This document shows positions 1 through 9,131 of a stretch of 64,000 nucleotides of DNA, piece by piece (positions within the stretch are counted from its first letter, which is position 1; each line of letters begins with the position of its first letter). The stretch spans positions 186,001 through 250,000 of the forward strand of contig NZ_JAIPUL010000002.1 of NCBI RefSeq assembly GCF_020180945.1, read 5' to 3'. The notes beneath the pieces were generated by a model. It had not been told where the DNA came from. It made no database searches and saw only the letters and a list, made by a program, of their open reading frames with translations. This stretch comes from Lacticaseibacillus kribbianus. GTDB lineage: Bacteria > Bacillota > Bacilli > Lactobacillales > Lactobacillaceae. The position numbers were made by a program, and so were the translations under genes.

Positions 1-1
1 C

Positions 2-3000
2 CGCACCATCCAGTTCAAGGGCGTCAAGACTTGGGACACCCCACCTGCGGATGTGGTCCAGGAGGCGACCTGGAACGTGGTGACCAACCTCGCCACGAAC
101 ACCGCCACCTACACGCTGAAGATCCCGTACGCCGCGATCACCGTACCGGAGGTGGAAGGGTACCTGCTGGCCGCCGACAATCCGGATCTGACCCCAGACG
201 CGGCCGGCACCGTCACGACGACCGCCCCGACCGACTCGACGCTGACCATCAATTACGTGGTGAACTACCAGGTGGTCGGCGTGACCTTCTGGGACGACGT
301 GCAGGATTTGGCAGTCGACAATCGCCAATCAATTAAGGGCACCATCGGGACTCCCTTCGAATGGCGCGCCGACGGTAAGGGGATGCCGGGATCCTGGATG
401 CCTTGGGCAACGCTCGACTACGTGTTGTCACCGGGCCAGCCCGCAACCGGCACCTACACCTTCACGGACGTCAACGCTCACGACACGATCGTGATTCACC
501 TGACGCACAAAATCACGTACGGGACGGCGACCACGAAGCGGACCATCAATTTCGTTGGCGCGGGCGCTAAGACGCCGGCGGCCGTGACTCAGGCCATTGA
601 CTGGGCAACCACCAAGGACATCTATAACAGCAAGTGGGAGCCGCTCGACGTCACCTATGCGACGCCTCACGGGGCCTATGCGCCGGTGACGGTGCCCACA
701 ATCGCCGGTTACACGGCCAACTTTGTGACCGTCGACATGCTGGCGCCGGGCGCAACCACCCTCGAGCAGCTGACGAACCCGATCGTGACCGTGACCTACA
801 CCGCAGATTCGCAGACCGTCAACCTCAAGTACGTTGACGATGCGGATGGCGGCAAGCAGGTCGGCGAGCTGACGCCGCTGACCGGGGTCACCGATCAGAC
901 GGTCAGCTGGACGGCGGCAGTGCCCGACGGATACGCCTTGGCTGACGGCCAGGCCGCAAACGGCAGCGTGACGCTGGCCCCGGACGGCGCGGAGGTAGTG
1001 GTCCACTTAGTGCACACCACCACGACCACGACGGTTGAGACCACGCGGACCATCACCTTCACCGGCACCGGCGACACGACGCTGGCTCCGGTGGTTCAGC
1101 GCGAGACCTGGACCGCGGAGACGAATCAGGCGACCGACGTGACCACCTACACGCTGACGGAACCGTACGCGGCTTACACCGCGCCAGAGGTGCCGGGCTA
1201 CCGGGTCGTCGGCGATTCGACGCTTGCGGCCGGCGAGCCGGTTGTGGCCACGACCACCGCGCCGGGCAACACCGGGTTTGAGTTCACCTACGAGCCGATT
1301 GAACAACATGTCGCCATTCACTTCATCGACGACATCACCGGCGAGGCCGTCAAGCTGGCAGGTTCCACCCTGCCGATGCTCGATCCACTGCTTTTTGGCA
1401 AAACGGGTGAGACCATCACCTGGACGGCATACGGCATCGGGCACGAGGACCAGTGGCCGGACCTCAAGGCGATGGGCTATGAGCTGGCGGACGGCCAGAA
1501 GCCCGACGGCAGCTACACCTTCACGGCCGACGACTTCCAGCAGATTGACGTGCACCTGACCCACTACGCCAAATACGAGGAGCTGACGGCCACGCGCACC
1601 ATTCAGTACCGCGGCGCCGGCGCGCAGACGCCGAAGACCGTGGTGCAAAACGTCACCTGGAAGATGACCGGTGACGCGGTCACCGGCTACTGGGTGGGGA
1701 CGCCGCAGGGCAACTACGCCCGCGTCGAGAGCCCGACCATCGCCGGTTACGACGTCAGTCAGGACGCCATCGAGGCGACCAACTTCGGCCCTGTGACCGT
1801 CCGGCTTGCGCTGCTGAGCGCCAAGGCCGACGCCATGCCGGGGGACATCACCCTTTACCTGGCCGCCGTGAACCCGGGGATGCTGAATCTGACGGAAATG
1901 GTGACCTACACGCCGCAGCCGCAAAGCGTCGCCGTCAACTTCATCGACGACGTGACCGGACAGACCATCGCCACCGACGTTCCGGTGACACTCAACCGTG
2001 TCACCGACGGTAGTGTGGACTGGACCGCCGACGGTACGGGGATGGCGGACAAGGCGACCGGCTGGCTCGACTGGCAGCTTCTGGGCTACCAGCTGGCGGA
2101 AGGCCAGGCGGCCAGCGACACTTACACCTTCGCCGATTCCGGCAACCAGCCGCTTGAAATCCACCTGACCCACGCCACGACCGTCGTGCCGGCCGCCGTG
2201 ACGACGACCTACACCGTCAACTTCGCGGCGGACAACGGCCAGGACCTCGGTCTCGCGCCGAAGACCCAGACCGTGACCTGGACCGCCACCACCGACAACG
2301 TGACCAAGGTCGTCACCTACACGCCGGAGCGCCCGGCGCTTGACCTGGTGACCAGCCCAACCGTCACCGGCTACACGCCGAGGGTCGCCACGAGCTTCGG
2401 CACGCCGCTGGCGGCGACGACCACCAAGCCGACGGACGTCACCACGACGGTGACGTACTCCGGCACCCAGCAGAGCGTGCAGTTCTACTACATCGATGAC
2501 ACGGACACCGTGGACGGGCGCCTGGCGCTGGTCGGCACCGATTCGCGCAGCGACACCACCGCGGCGACCGGCACCTACCACGTGACCGTCCCGACCGGCT
2601 ACGTTTTGGCCACCGGTCAGGCCGACACCGTGGCCTACACCATTCCGGCCGACGGCGTCACCATCTACCAGATTCACCTCGTGCACAAGCTGACGCAGAG
2701 CACAACGACGACGACGCGCACTATCACCTACACGGGCGCGGGCACCGCGACTCCGGCGCCGGTGGTTCAGACCATCGACTGGGACGTGACCACGGATGAG
2801 GCGACGCACACCACCACGCAGACCGCGAAAAACGGCTACGCGGCGGCAACGACGCCGGCCATCACCGGCTACACCCCGGATCAGGCGACGGTGGCCGCAG
2901 TTGCGGCCGACGCTGCCGAGTTCAGGGACGTGACCACGACCGTGACCTACGCGGCGGACAATCAGACCGTGGCGCTGCGCTACGTCGACGACGCCGAGGG

Positions 3001-5443
3001 CGAAAAGCAGGTTGGCGAGACCAAGACCCTGACCGGCGTGACCGACGCCACGGCGGACTGGACGGCAGAAGTGCCGGAAGGCTACGTTTTGACGGGCGGC
3101 CAGGCCGCGAACGGCACCGTGACCTTCGCACCGGGTGAACACGAGGTTGTCATTCACCTGACCCACGGGGTGACCCACGGAACGGCGACGACGACTCGCA
3201 CCATCACGTACGCGGGCGCCGGCACCAAGACGCCGGCACCGGTGGTTCAGACCATCGACTGGCTGACCACCACCGACCTGGTGACGGGCGCGACGATGGC
3301 GACGGCGCATGGCGCCTACGCTGCGGCGGACAGCCCGGTTGTGGCCGGCTACGGTGCCGACCGGGCGACGGTTGCCCAGCTGGCACCTGCACCGACGGCA
3401 ACGCCGGCGAACTCGGCGGAGTTTGTGACGTACACCGCGGGCAATCAGTCCGTGGCGCTGCGCTACGTCGACGACGCCGAAAACGGCGCGCAAGTCGGCG
3501 ACACCAAGACCCTGACCGGCGTCACCGACGCCACGGCGGACTGGACGGCAGAGGTGCCGGAAGGCTACGTTTTGGCGGACCGCCAGGCCGCGAGTGGCAC
3601 CGTGACCTTCGCGCCGGGTGAACACGAGGTCGTGATTCACCTGACCCACGGGACGGCGACGACGACTCGCACCATCACCTACACGGGCGCCGGCACCAAG
3701 ACGCCGGCACCGGTGGTTCAGACCATCGACTGGAGCACCTCGACCGATAACGTGACGGGCCAAACCGTTGCGACGGCCCAGGACGGCTACGCGGCGGTCG
3801 GCACTTCGACCATCGCCGGCTACACGGCGGACTTGGCCAACGTTGACGCGGCCACGCTTGCGCCGACGACGCTTGATGGCCTGACCGACACCGCGGTGAC
3901 GGTGACCTACAAGGCCGACGCCCAGACGGTCACCATCAAGTACGTCGACGACGCCAAAAACGGCGCCCAGGTCGGGGACACCACGTCGCTGACCGGTGTC
4001 ACCGACGCCACGGCGGACTGGACGGCAGAAGTGCCAACCGGCTACGTTTTAGCTGACGGCCAGGCCGAGAGTGGCACCGTGACCTTCGCGCCGGGTGAAC
4101 ACGAGGTTGTGATTCACCTGACCCACGCGGTGACCCACGGGACGGCGACGACGACCCGGACCATCACCTACGTGGTGAATGGCGCGGCGACCGCCCCGGC
4201 ACCGGTGACTCAGACGGTTGACTGGCTGACCACGACCGATGTTGTGACGGGCCAAACCGTTGCGACGGCGCAAGGCGCCTACACCGGTGTCACCAGCCCG
4301 ACGATTGAGGGTTACACCCCGGATCAGACGGTTGTGGCCCAGCTGGCCCCGGCGCCGACCGCAACGCCGGGCGACACCGCGGTCACGGTGACCTACACCG
4401 GTGATCAGCAGACGGCCAAAATCATTTTCACCACGCCAAGCGTTGTGATGCTCGCGGAGACCACGGCGACGGGGGCTTCCGACACCGCGGTGCCGGCGTC
4501 CAGCTACGAAACGCTGCTTGCGGCGTTCATCGCCGATGGCTACCAGGTTCAAAAGAACGAGGCGGCCGGCGCGGTCTTCGACCACGACGACGCGGTCGAG
4601 CAGCGCTTCGAGATCGTCCTAATCCGGCCGGACATCACCAACCCGGGCGGTGGCGAAACGAACCCAGGTGGCGAGACGAACCCAGGCGGCGAAACGAAGC
4701 CAGGCGGTGAGACGAACCCAGGCGGCGAAACGAACCCAGGTGGTGAGACGAACCCAGGCGGCGAAACGAACCCAGGTGGTGAGACGAACCCAGGCGGCGA
4801 AACGAACCCAGGCGGTGAGACGAACCCAGGTGGCGAGACGAACCCAGGCGGTGAAACGAACCCAGGCGGCGAGACGAACCCAGGCGGCGAAACGAACCCA
4901 GGCGGTGAGACGAACCCAGGTGGCGAGACGAACCCAGGCGGTGAGACGAACCCAGGCGGTGAGACGAACCCAGGCGGTGAGACGAACCCAGGTGGCGAGA
5001 CGAACCCAGGTGGTGAGACGAACCCAGGCGGTGAGACGAACCCAGGCGGCGAGACGAACCCAGGTGGCGAGACGAACCTAGGCGGTGAGACGAACCCAGG
5101 CGGCGAGACGAACCCAGATGGTGAGACGAACCCAGGCGGTGAGACGAACCCAGGCGGTGGCGATACGACGAACCCGAATGAAGGAACGCCGACAACGCCA
5201 ACAACCGATGTCACGGCGCCGCACCTGCCGATCACTGGCGGAAGCGGCGACGACACGCCGACCGCGCCGCTGACCACCGCGGCGACGAGCAAGACCGACA
5301 CGGCGACTGCAACACCGGCGACTGCGACGGGCAAAAACCTGCCGCAAACCGGCGAGCAGCGTAACACCGGGCTGGTCGCACTCGGCCTGACCATGATCGG
5401 CGCCCTGATGGCACTGGCCGGCAAGCGTCGCAAGGAGGACTAG
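2..5443 (+). CDS. LPXTG-anchored mucin-binding-type surface protein (5' truncated by window edge)
   Basis: The reading frame is open from the first bases, so the start lies upstream of the window; about 1,800 residues are visible. The protein is built from about nine alternating units. Each has a segment with an (T)TRTI-(T/N/Q)-(Y/F)-x-G-x-G core and TPAPVVQTIDW-like end, resembling Mub B2-type domains, followed by a segment with (K/R)YVDDA and LTGVTD-x-T-x-x-WTA motifs and ending IHLTH, resembling MucBP domains. A tandem NPGGET spacer follows (4640-5160). The C-terminus has an LPQTG sortase motif (codons from 5339), a hydrophobic stretch and a KRRKED tail. It is therefore a cell-wall-anchored adhesin; mucus or host-glycan binding is inferred from the family. 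The last five repeat pairs are much more alike than the first four, suggesting recent internal duplication. A terminator follows at 5537. Confidence 0.93.
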   Translation, partial: RTIQFKGVKTWDTPPADVVQEATWNVVTNLATNTATYTLKIPYAAITVPEVEGYLLAADNPDLTPDAAGTVTTTAPTDSTLTINYVVNYQVVGVTFWDDVQDLAVDNRQSIKGTIGTPFEWRADGKGMPGSWMPWATLDYVLSPGQPATGTYTFTDVNAHDTIVIHLTHKITYGTATTKRTINFVGAGAKTPAAVTQAIDWATTKDIYNSKWEPLDVTYATPHGAYAPVTVPTIAGYTANFVTVDMLAPGATTLEQLTNPIVTVTYTADSQTVNLKYVDDADGGKQVGELTPLTGVTDQTVSWTAAVPDGYALADGQAANGSVTLAPDGAEVVVHLVHTTTTTTVETTRTITFTGTGDTTLAPVVQRETWTAETNQATDVTTYTLTEPYAAYTAPEVPGYRVVGDSTLAAGEPVVATTTAPGNTGFEFTYEPIEQHVAIHFIDDITGEAVKLAGSTLPMLDPLLFGKTGETITWTAYGIGHEDQWPDLKAMGYELADGQKPDGSYTFTADDFQQIDVHLTHYAKYEELTATRTIQYRGAGAQTPKTVVQNVTWKMTGDAVTGYWVGTPQGNYARVESPTIAGYDVSQDAIEATNFGPVTVRLALLSAKADAMPGDITLYLAAVNPGMLNLTEMVTYTPQPQSVAVNFIDDVTGQTIATDVPVTLNRVTDGSVDWTADGTGMADKATGWLDWQLLGYQLAEGQAASDTYTFADSGNQPLEIHLTHATTVVPAAVTTTYTVNFAADNGQDLGLAPKTQTVTWTATTDNVTKVVTYTPERPALDLVTSPTVTGYTPRVATSFGTPLAATTTKPTDVTTTVTYSGTQQSVQFYYIDDTDTVDGRLALVGTDSRSDTTAATGTYHVTVPTGYVLATGQADTVAYTIPADGVTIYQIHLVHKLTQSTTTTTRTITYTGAGTATPAPVVQTIDWDVTTDEATHTTTQTAKNGYAAATTPAITGYTPDQATVAAVAADAAEFRDVTTTVTYAADNQTVALRYVDDAEGEKQVGETKTLTGVTDATADWTAEVPEGYVLTGGQAANGTVTFAPGEHEVVIHLTHGVTHGTATTTRTITYAGAGTKTPAPVVQTIDWLTTTDLVTGATMATAHGAYAAADSPVVAGYGADRATVAQLAPAPTATPANSAEFVTYTAGNQSVALRYVDDAENGAQVGDTKTLTGVTDATADWTAEVPEGYVLADRQAASGTVTFAPGEHEVVIHLTHGTATTTRTITYTGAGTKTPAPVVQTIDWSTSTDNVTGQTVATAQDGYAAVGTSTIAGYTADLANVDAATLAPTTLDGLTDTAVTVTYKADAQTVTIKYVDDAKNGAQVGDTTSLTGVTDATADWTAEVPTGYVLADGQAESGTVTFAPGEHEVVIHLTHAVTHGTATTTRTITYVVNGAATAPAPVTQTVDWLTTTDVVTGQTVATAQGAYTGVTSPTIEGYTPDQTVVAQLAPAPTATPGDTAVTVTYTGDQQTAKIIFTTPSVVMLAETTATGASDTAVPASSYETLLAAFIADGYQVQKNEAAGAVFDHDDAVEQRFEIVLIRPDITNPGGGETNPGGETNPGGETKPGGETNPGGETNPGGETNPGGETNPGGETNPGGETNPGGETNPGGETNPGGETNPGGETNPGGETNPGGETNPGGETNPGGETNPGGETNPGGETNPGGETNPGGETNPGGETNPGGETNPGGETNLGGETNPGGETNPDGETNPGGETNPGGGDTTNPNEGTPTTPTTDVTAPHLPITGGSGDDTPTAPLTTAATSKTDTATATPATATGKNLPQTGEQRNTGLVALGLTMIGALMALAGKRRKED
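4640..5160 (+). repeat. 18-bp tandem repeat coding for NPGGET hexapeptide
   Basis: About 28 in-frame copies of an 18-bp unit encode NPGGET with few variants (KPGGET, NLGGET, NPDGET). Copies differ mainly at synonymous third positions of Gly and Glu codons (ggt/ggc, gaa/gag). It forms a Pro/Gly-rich wall-spanning stalk between the binding domains and the sorting signal, and should be prone to copy-number change. Confidence 0.95.
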
Positions 5444-5536
5444 CCCACCCGAAGCAGGGCTGGCCCACGCCTTAGCAACCCGACGCTTCGTCCTTCCGCC
5501 GCCAAGGGTGGGGGATGAAGCGAGCACGCAGCACAA

Positions 5537-5572
5537 AGAACCGGTTGCAGATTATCTGCAATCGGTTTTTTT
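5537..5572 (+). terminator. Rho-independent terminator of the surface protein gene
   Basis: A CCGGTTGCAGA / TCTGCAATCGG stem (5541-5565) is followed by seven T residues. Confidence 0.9.
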
Positions 5573-5597
5573 GGTGTGCGCGGCAATTGAGGGCAAA

Positions 5598-5630
5598 CAA
5601 AAAGCCGGTCGCAATTGCGATCGGCTTTTT
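5598..5630 (-). terminator. Terminator of fba, bidirectional
   Basis: The sequence AAAAAGCCGGTCGCA / TGCGATCGGCTTTTT forms a near-perfect hairpin flanked by A and T runs. It can terminate fba on the minus strand and back up the preceding plus-strand terminator. Confidence 0.88.
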
Positions 5631-5645
5631 GAGGCAGAGGTCTGA

Positions 5646-6527
5646 TTAGATCTCGGCCGGAACCAGCTTAACGGACTTGGTGCCCATCCAGCCGCAGATT
5701 TCCTCGAAGGTATCCGTGATGGCCTGGGTGCCAGGTGCCAGCAGCTTGCGAGGGTCGTAGCCCTTGCCCTGCTTGTCCTTGCCGGCTTCGATGTATTCGC
5801 GGGTAGCCTTGGCGAAGGCAAGCTGGCATTCGGTGTTGATGTTCAGCTTAGCGATCCCCATGGAGATGGCCTTTTCAACCTGGTCCTGAGGAATGCCGGA
5901 GCCACCGTGCAGAACCAGAGGCTGCTTAACGGCGTCCGCAATTTCCTGCAGACGGTCGAAGTGCAGACCCTTCCAGTTGTCAGGGTATGGGCCGTGGATG
6001 TTGCCGATGCCGGCAGCCAGGAAGTCGATGCCGGTTGCGGCAAGCTGCTTAGCTTCTTCAACGGAAGCCAGTTCGCCTTCACCGACAACGCCGTCTTCTT
6101 CACCACCGATGGAGCCAACTTCGGCTTCGACGGAGATGCCCTTGCTGTGAGCCAAGGCAACGATTTCCTTGGTCTTTTCAAGGTTTTCATCGAAAGGCAG
6201 GTCGTGGCCGTCGAACATTACGGAGTTGTAGCCAGCCGCGATGGCTTCCTTAGCAGCTTCGTAGTTACCGTGGTCCAGGTGGATAACAACGGGAACGGTG
6301 ATGTCCATGGACTTGACCGTTGCTTCGATCAGGCCCTTGCACAGTTCGTAGCCGCCCATGTACTTGGCAGCGCCCATGGAAGTCTGGATCAGAACTGGAA
6401 CGTTCAGTTCTTGCGCACCCTTAAGGATGGCGCGGGTCCATTCCAGGTTGTTGGTGTTGAACGCACCAATGGCGTAGTGACCTGCACGAGCAGCTTTGAA
6501 CAATTCGGTGCCGTTAACTAAAGGCAT
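5646..6527 (-). CDS. fba: Class II fructose-bisphosphate aldolase
   Basis: This 293-residue protein cleaves fructose 1,6-bisphosphate to glyceraldehyde 3-phosphate and dihydroxyacetone phosphate, the metal-dependent aldolase step of glycolysis in the cytosol. Length and sequence fit the Gram-positive class II family. The HLDHG motif (metal ligand near His86), the EAEVGSIGGEEDG loop (about 134-146), NIHGPY (His178) and LHGGSG (His207) are all present. An AGGAGG site lies nine bases upstream of ATG 6527. Codons favour GAA, GTT and AAG over the genome's usual GC-ending set, as in the str operon, which suggests high expression. It is monocistronic, with its own promoter and terminator. Confidence 0.97.
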   Translation of the reverse strand: MPLVNGTELFKAARAGHYAIGAFNTNNLEWTRAILKGAQELNVPVLIQTSMGAAKYMGGYELCKGLIEATVKSMDITVPVVIHLDHGNYEAAKEAIAAGYNSVMFDGHDLPFDENLEKTKEIVALAHSKGISVEAEVGSIGGEEDGVVGEGELASVEEAKQLAATGIDFLAAGIGNIHGPYPDNWKGLHFDRLQEIADAVKQPLVLHGGSGIPQDQVEKAISMGIAKLNINTECQLAFAKATREYIEAGKDKQGKGYDPRKLLAPGTQAITDTFEEICGWMGTKSVKLVPAEI

Positions 6528-6574
6528 AAGTGTTTTTCCTCCTAAAAGATGAAAACAAATTTTTTTACTCCTTC

Positions 6575-6583
6575 ATTCTAGCA
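6575..6583 (-). promoter_or_regulatory. Extended -10 promoter of fba
   Basis: On the minus strand the sequence reads TGCTAGAAT, an extended -10 about 50 bases before the fba start. No good -35 hexamer is seen. Confidence 0.6.
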
Positions 6584-6854
6584 TACATTTTCAGAATTTG
6601 CCGCCTAAATTTACCGGCGCCAAACGCCGCCGCGCTGGGCCTTGATGCGCCGGCGTTGGTAGCGGTTACGCCGGAATGCCAGCCGCGTTTGCACAAAAAT
6701 CCACGGCCGCGCCGCACGGTTTGCGCGCGACACTTCGGCGCCGGTGCGACGCGGCTGGCCGGCCCGAAAATTATAACCTTGATTACCAATCATGCTTAGA
6801 TTTGTGGCGGCAAAACGTGTCTTGATACGATGAAATCATGGAGGTGAGTTCGCA
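6584..6854 (+). promoter_or_regulatory. Divergent intergenic region with candidate promoter for the exported-protein cassette
   Basis: No gene is visible here. A candidate promoter TTGTGG (6802-6807), 18 bases, TACGAT (6826-6831) lies just upstream of the next gene's GGAGGTGA ribosome-binding site. The GC-rich part (6620-6760) has several short inverted repeats of CCGGCG type but no clear element. Confidence 0.4.
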
Positions 6855-7310
6855 ATGACACCGAACCACAAGAGGCGATGGGGAATCGTCGCACTGCTTT
6901 TGCTGCTGCTGGTGCCGGTCGGAATCTGGCTGGCGCGTGAACCCCCGGCCCAAAAAGAGGAGGCCAAGGTGGAGGACGTCGACGTCGGCGCCGACCCGGT
7001 GATGAAGCAGGAGCCGGGCATGATGCGCCTGGAGCAGTCCCGGCGGCTGATCATCGACACGACCACGAAGAAGGCGACTGCGCTGCGCAACCTGGCCAGC
7101 AACAAGTACCACCTGCGCTATGAGCTGTGGCGCAACGAGAAGCGGCTCTACCACAGCAAGGCGGTGCGCCCGGGGGGTGCGATCACCGACTACAAGGTGG
7201 CGCTGAAGAAGGGCAGCCACGAGGTGGACGTGCGCGCCGTGGTGGTCAACCCCGAGACCAAAGAAGACATGAACACGATGACGATTCCCGTGACGCTGAT
7301 CATTCAGTAA
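6855..7310 (+). CDS. Small membrane-anchored protein of an exported-protein cassette
   Basis: This 151-residue protein has a basic N-terminus, one hydrophobic segment (about 10-26) and an acidic linker (about 30-50). The C-terminal half is predicted beta-rich, with the pattern RRLIIDTTTKKATALRNLAS and a final alternating beta strand (TMTIPVTLIIQ). It is likely anchored by the uncleaved N-terminal helix and faces outside. A GGAGGTGA site precedes ATG 6855. Only 12 bases separate it from the next gene, so the two are co-transcribed. I do not recognise the family. The beta-rich tail could be a small Ig-like or chaperone-like domain serving the three secreted proteins downstream, but that is inference. 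Confidence 0.75.
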   Translation: MTPNHKRRWGIVALLLLLLVPVGIWLAREPPAQKEEAKVEDVDVGADPVMKQEPGMMRLEQSRRLIIDTTTKKATALRNLASNKYHLRYELWRNEKRLYHSKAVRPGGAITDYKVALKKGSHEVDVRAVVVNPETKEDMNTMTIPVTLIIQ

Positions 7311-7322
7311 AAGGAGCACACC

Positions 7323-7862
7323 ATGAAAAGCAAGTTACTCGCGACAGTTTTGGCGACCGCCGGCCTAGCGCTGGCCGCGGCCCCGGCTGGCGGCGCGCTG
7401 GCCGGCAGAAAGGAAGTGCAGGGTACCCTGCAGGCCGAACAGGCCGAAATGCTGACCGTTGTTTTTGCGGCCGGTGATACGGTTGAGGCGGAGTTGACGA
7501 CCCGACAATCGTCAACGGACCCGAATCGGTACGAGGCGACCTTTCGCGCCGACCAGACGCTTCGGGTGCTGTCCAATTTCGTCACTCCGCTGTTTCACGT
7601 AACCGCCACGCCCAGCGAGCTTGCCACGCCATGGGGCTTGGGGGTGATGATGCGGACGGGCGAGAAGAACGGCGGCACGCTGTATCCCAATGGGTTGACG
7701 CTGATGAAGCTCGGGGTCAGCAACCAGTTTTCGGACTTTGGCTTCACGTTCGAAAGCGCTTCGATGACGTACACCGGCAAGGATGCGACGGCCCCGATTG
7801 CCGGGAAGTACCGGGCGACGGTTGACTACCAGGTGATCTCACAGCCAAGAGATCCTGCCTGA
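7323..7862 (+). CDS. Secreted beta-sandwich-like protein, cassette paralogue 1
   Basis: This 179-residue protein has a typical signal peptide (MKSKLL, hydrophobic core, cleavage probably near GGALAG). The mature part starts with the pattern shared by the three cassette paralogues: G-T/H-L-(K/Q)-(A/T)-E/T-x-x-E-x-L-T/D. It ends IAGKYRATVDYQV, also shared. This (I)AG-x-Y-(S/R)-(A/T)-T-(V/I)-DY ending resembles terminal strands of WxL-type or fimbrial-type beta-sandwich domains, but the WxL motifs themselves are absent. AAGGAG precedes ATG 7323. A non-covalent wall or surface location is plausible; no LPXTG is present. Confidence 0.8.
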   Translation: MKSKLLATVLATAGLALAAAPAGGALAGRKEVQGTLQAEQAEMLTVVFAAGDTVEAELTTRQSSTDPNRYEATFRADQTLRVLSNFVTPLFHVTATPSELATPWGLGVMMRTGEKNGGTLYPNGLTLMKLGVSNQFSDFGFTFESASMTYTGKDATAPIAGKYRATVDYQVISQPRDPA

Positions 7863-7937
7863 TTGGTGAGTAACGGCGCCAATCCCGCATGCTAACGATG
7901 CGCCGGTCACACGCGTTGGCTGGCGAGAAGGAGACTT

Positions 7938-8465
7938 ATGCGACTCACGACACGACTCACCACCATTCTGGCCGCCGCAACGCTTGCGACGGCAGCCGCC
8001 CCGGTTGCGGGCGCGCTTGCGGGCGAGCAGGCCGCCACCGGGCATCTGAAGGCCACTGTGCCTGAGACCCTGACGATTCTGCTGCCGGTTAATCCGGGCG
8101 AGCTGTTTGCGGATCCCTACTTTGACGGCAACATTGATGCAACGCTTTTTAGCGGGAGTCAAAGCCTTAAGGTGGCGACGAACGCAGCGGGGCAAAAGAT
8201 GACCCTGACGGCGACCACTACCACCCTGAACCGACCTGAAGGCGCCGGTGGGCCGGTGCCGATGTACGTCTACAACCCCGCCACCGGGATCAAGTGGAAC
8301 GACCAGGAGGCGGAGGCCACATGGGAACCGGCGCCTGGGGAGCTTCTCGATGCGACCTTCAGGTTCTTGAGTCAACACATTCCGTGGCCCGGCAGTGGCC
8401 CCGGCACCATCGCCGGTGACTACAGCACCACCATCGACTACAAGCTGACCACCAAGCCACTGTGA
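7938..8465 (+). CDS. Secreted beta-sandwich-like protein, cassette paralogue 2
   Basis: The 175-residue product has a signal peptide (about 1-28, ending near AGALAG) and the same architecture as its neighbours: N-terminal GHLKATVPETLTI strand, middle variable region, C-terminal IAGDYSTTIDYKL. AGAAGGAG precedes ATG 7938. The 75-base gap before it shows no terminator, so it probably shares a transcript with the upstream gene. Function is unknown; paralogy with the flanking genes is visible from the shared ends and signal peptide. Confidence 0.8.
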   Translation: MRLTTRLTTILAAATLATAAAPVAGALAGEQAATGHLKATVPETLTILLPVNPGELFADPYFDGNIDATLFSGSQSLKVATNAAGQKMTLTATTTTLNRPEGAGGPVPMYVYNPATGIKWNDQEAEATWEPAPGELLDATFRFLSQHIPWPGSGPGTIAGDYSTTIDYKLTTKPL

Positions 8466-8506
8466 CTGACTGCGCCGCCGCCCACGCGGCGGCGCGAAAG
8501 GAGACC

Positions 8507-9031
8507 ATGATGAAAACCAAACTTTTCACCGCACTACTGGCCGCGAGTACCCTGGGGCTGGCCCCGCTGAACGCGGTTGCCGCCGGTGAAACTAGTGCGC
8601 AAGGCACGCTGAAGACCACCGTTGGCGAAAAGCTTGACATTAATTTTCCTGCGGGTAATACGAGCGGTGGGGTACTGGTCACAGGCCGTGACAACGCCGG
8701 CACGTTCGCAAAATTTTATGCCATCCAGCGGTTGCAGGCCAAGTCCAACTACGCCGCCTCGCGCCTTGAGGTGACAGCCTCAACCAATCCATTGATGACG
8801 CCTGACAAGCAAAGTTATAAACTCTTCGTGAGGAATTTGGATGAGGACACCACCTTGTCCATGACGACGTGGACGATGCATCACAATGGCACACCCAACA
8901 ACTGGTCAACCTTCGCCTTCTACTTCCTGAGCGACAGAATACCTCTGCCGAATGGTGACCAAGATAGTCCAATCGCCGGCGAGTACAGCGCCACCGTCGA
9001 CTACAAAATCACCTCCACCAACCGAAGCTGA
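8507..9031 (+). CDS. Secreted beta-sandwich-like protein, cassette paralogue 3
   Basis: About 174 residues. The start is ATG 8507 or the adjacent ATG 8510; AAAGGAG at 8497-8503 gives better spacing to the second. A signal peptide ends near AVAAG. The mature protein repeats the cassette pattern (GTLKTTVGEKLDI at the N-terminus, IAGEYSATVDYKI at the C-terminus). It is the last gene of the unit and is followed by a terminator. Its middle section is less GC-rich than its neighbours. Function is unknown. Confidence 0.8.
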   Translation: MMKTKLFTALLAASTLGLAPLNAVAAGETSAQGTLKTTVGEKLDINFPAGNTSGGVLVTGRDNAGTFAKFYAIQRLQAKSNYAASRLEVTASTNPLMTPDKQSYKLFVRNLDEDTTLSMTTWTMHHNGTPNNWSTFAFYFLSDRIPLPNGDQDSPIAGEYSATVDYKITSTNRS

Positions 9032-9038
9032 CCGCCCG

Positions 9039-9066
9039 AGACCTCGCCGCCCGCGGGGTCTTTTTG
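9039..9066 (+). terminator. Terminator of the exported-protein cassette
   Basis: AGACCTCGC / GCGGGGTCT stem (one T-G pair) followed by five T residues. Confidence 0.8.
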
Positions 9067-9068
9067 TG

Positions 9069-9097
9069 TTGACGCTGAATATTGGGAAAATTAAAAT
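9069..9097 (+). promoter_or_regulatory. Promoter of the LysR-type regulator gene
   Basis: TTGACG (9069-9074), 17 bases, TAAAAT (9092-9097): a near-consensus vegetative promoter directly after the upstream terminator. Confidence 0.8.
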
Positions 9098-9131
9098 AAG
9101 GGCATGCTAATGAGCGTTGGAGGAAGAGAAC

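Noticed and set aside
1007-3763. 918-codon open frame antisense to the first surface protein
   Set aside because: Low-complexity Arg/Gly/His/Val-rich shadow of the repeat domains, with no family features.
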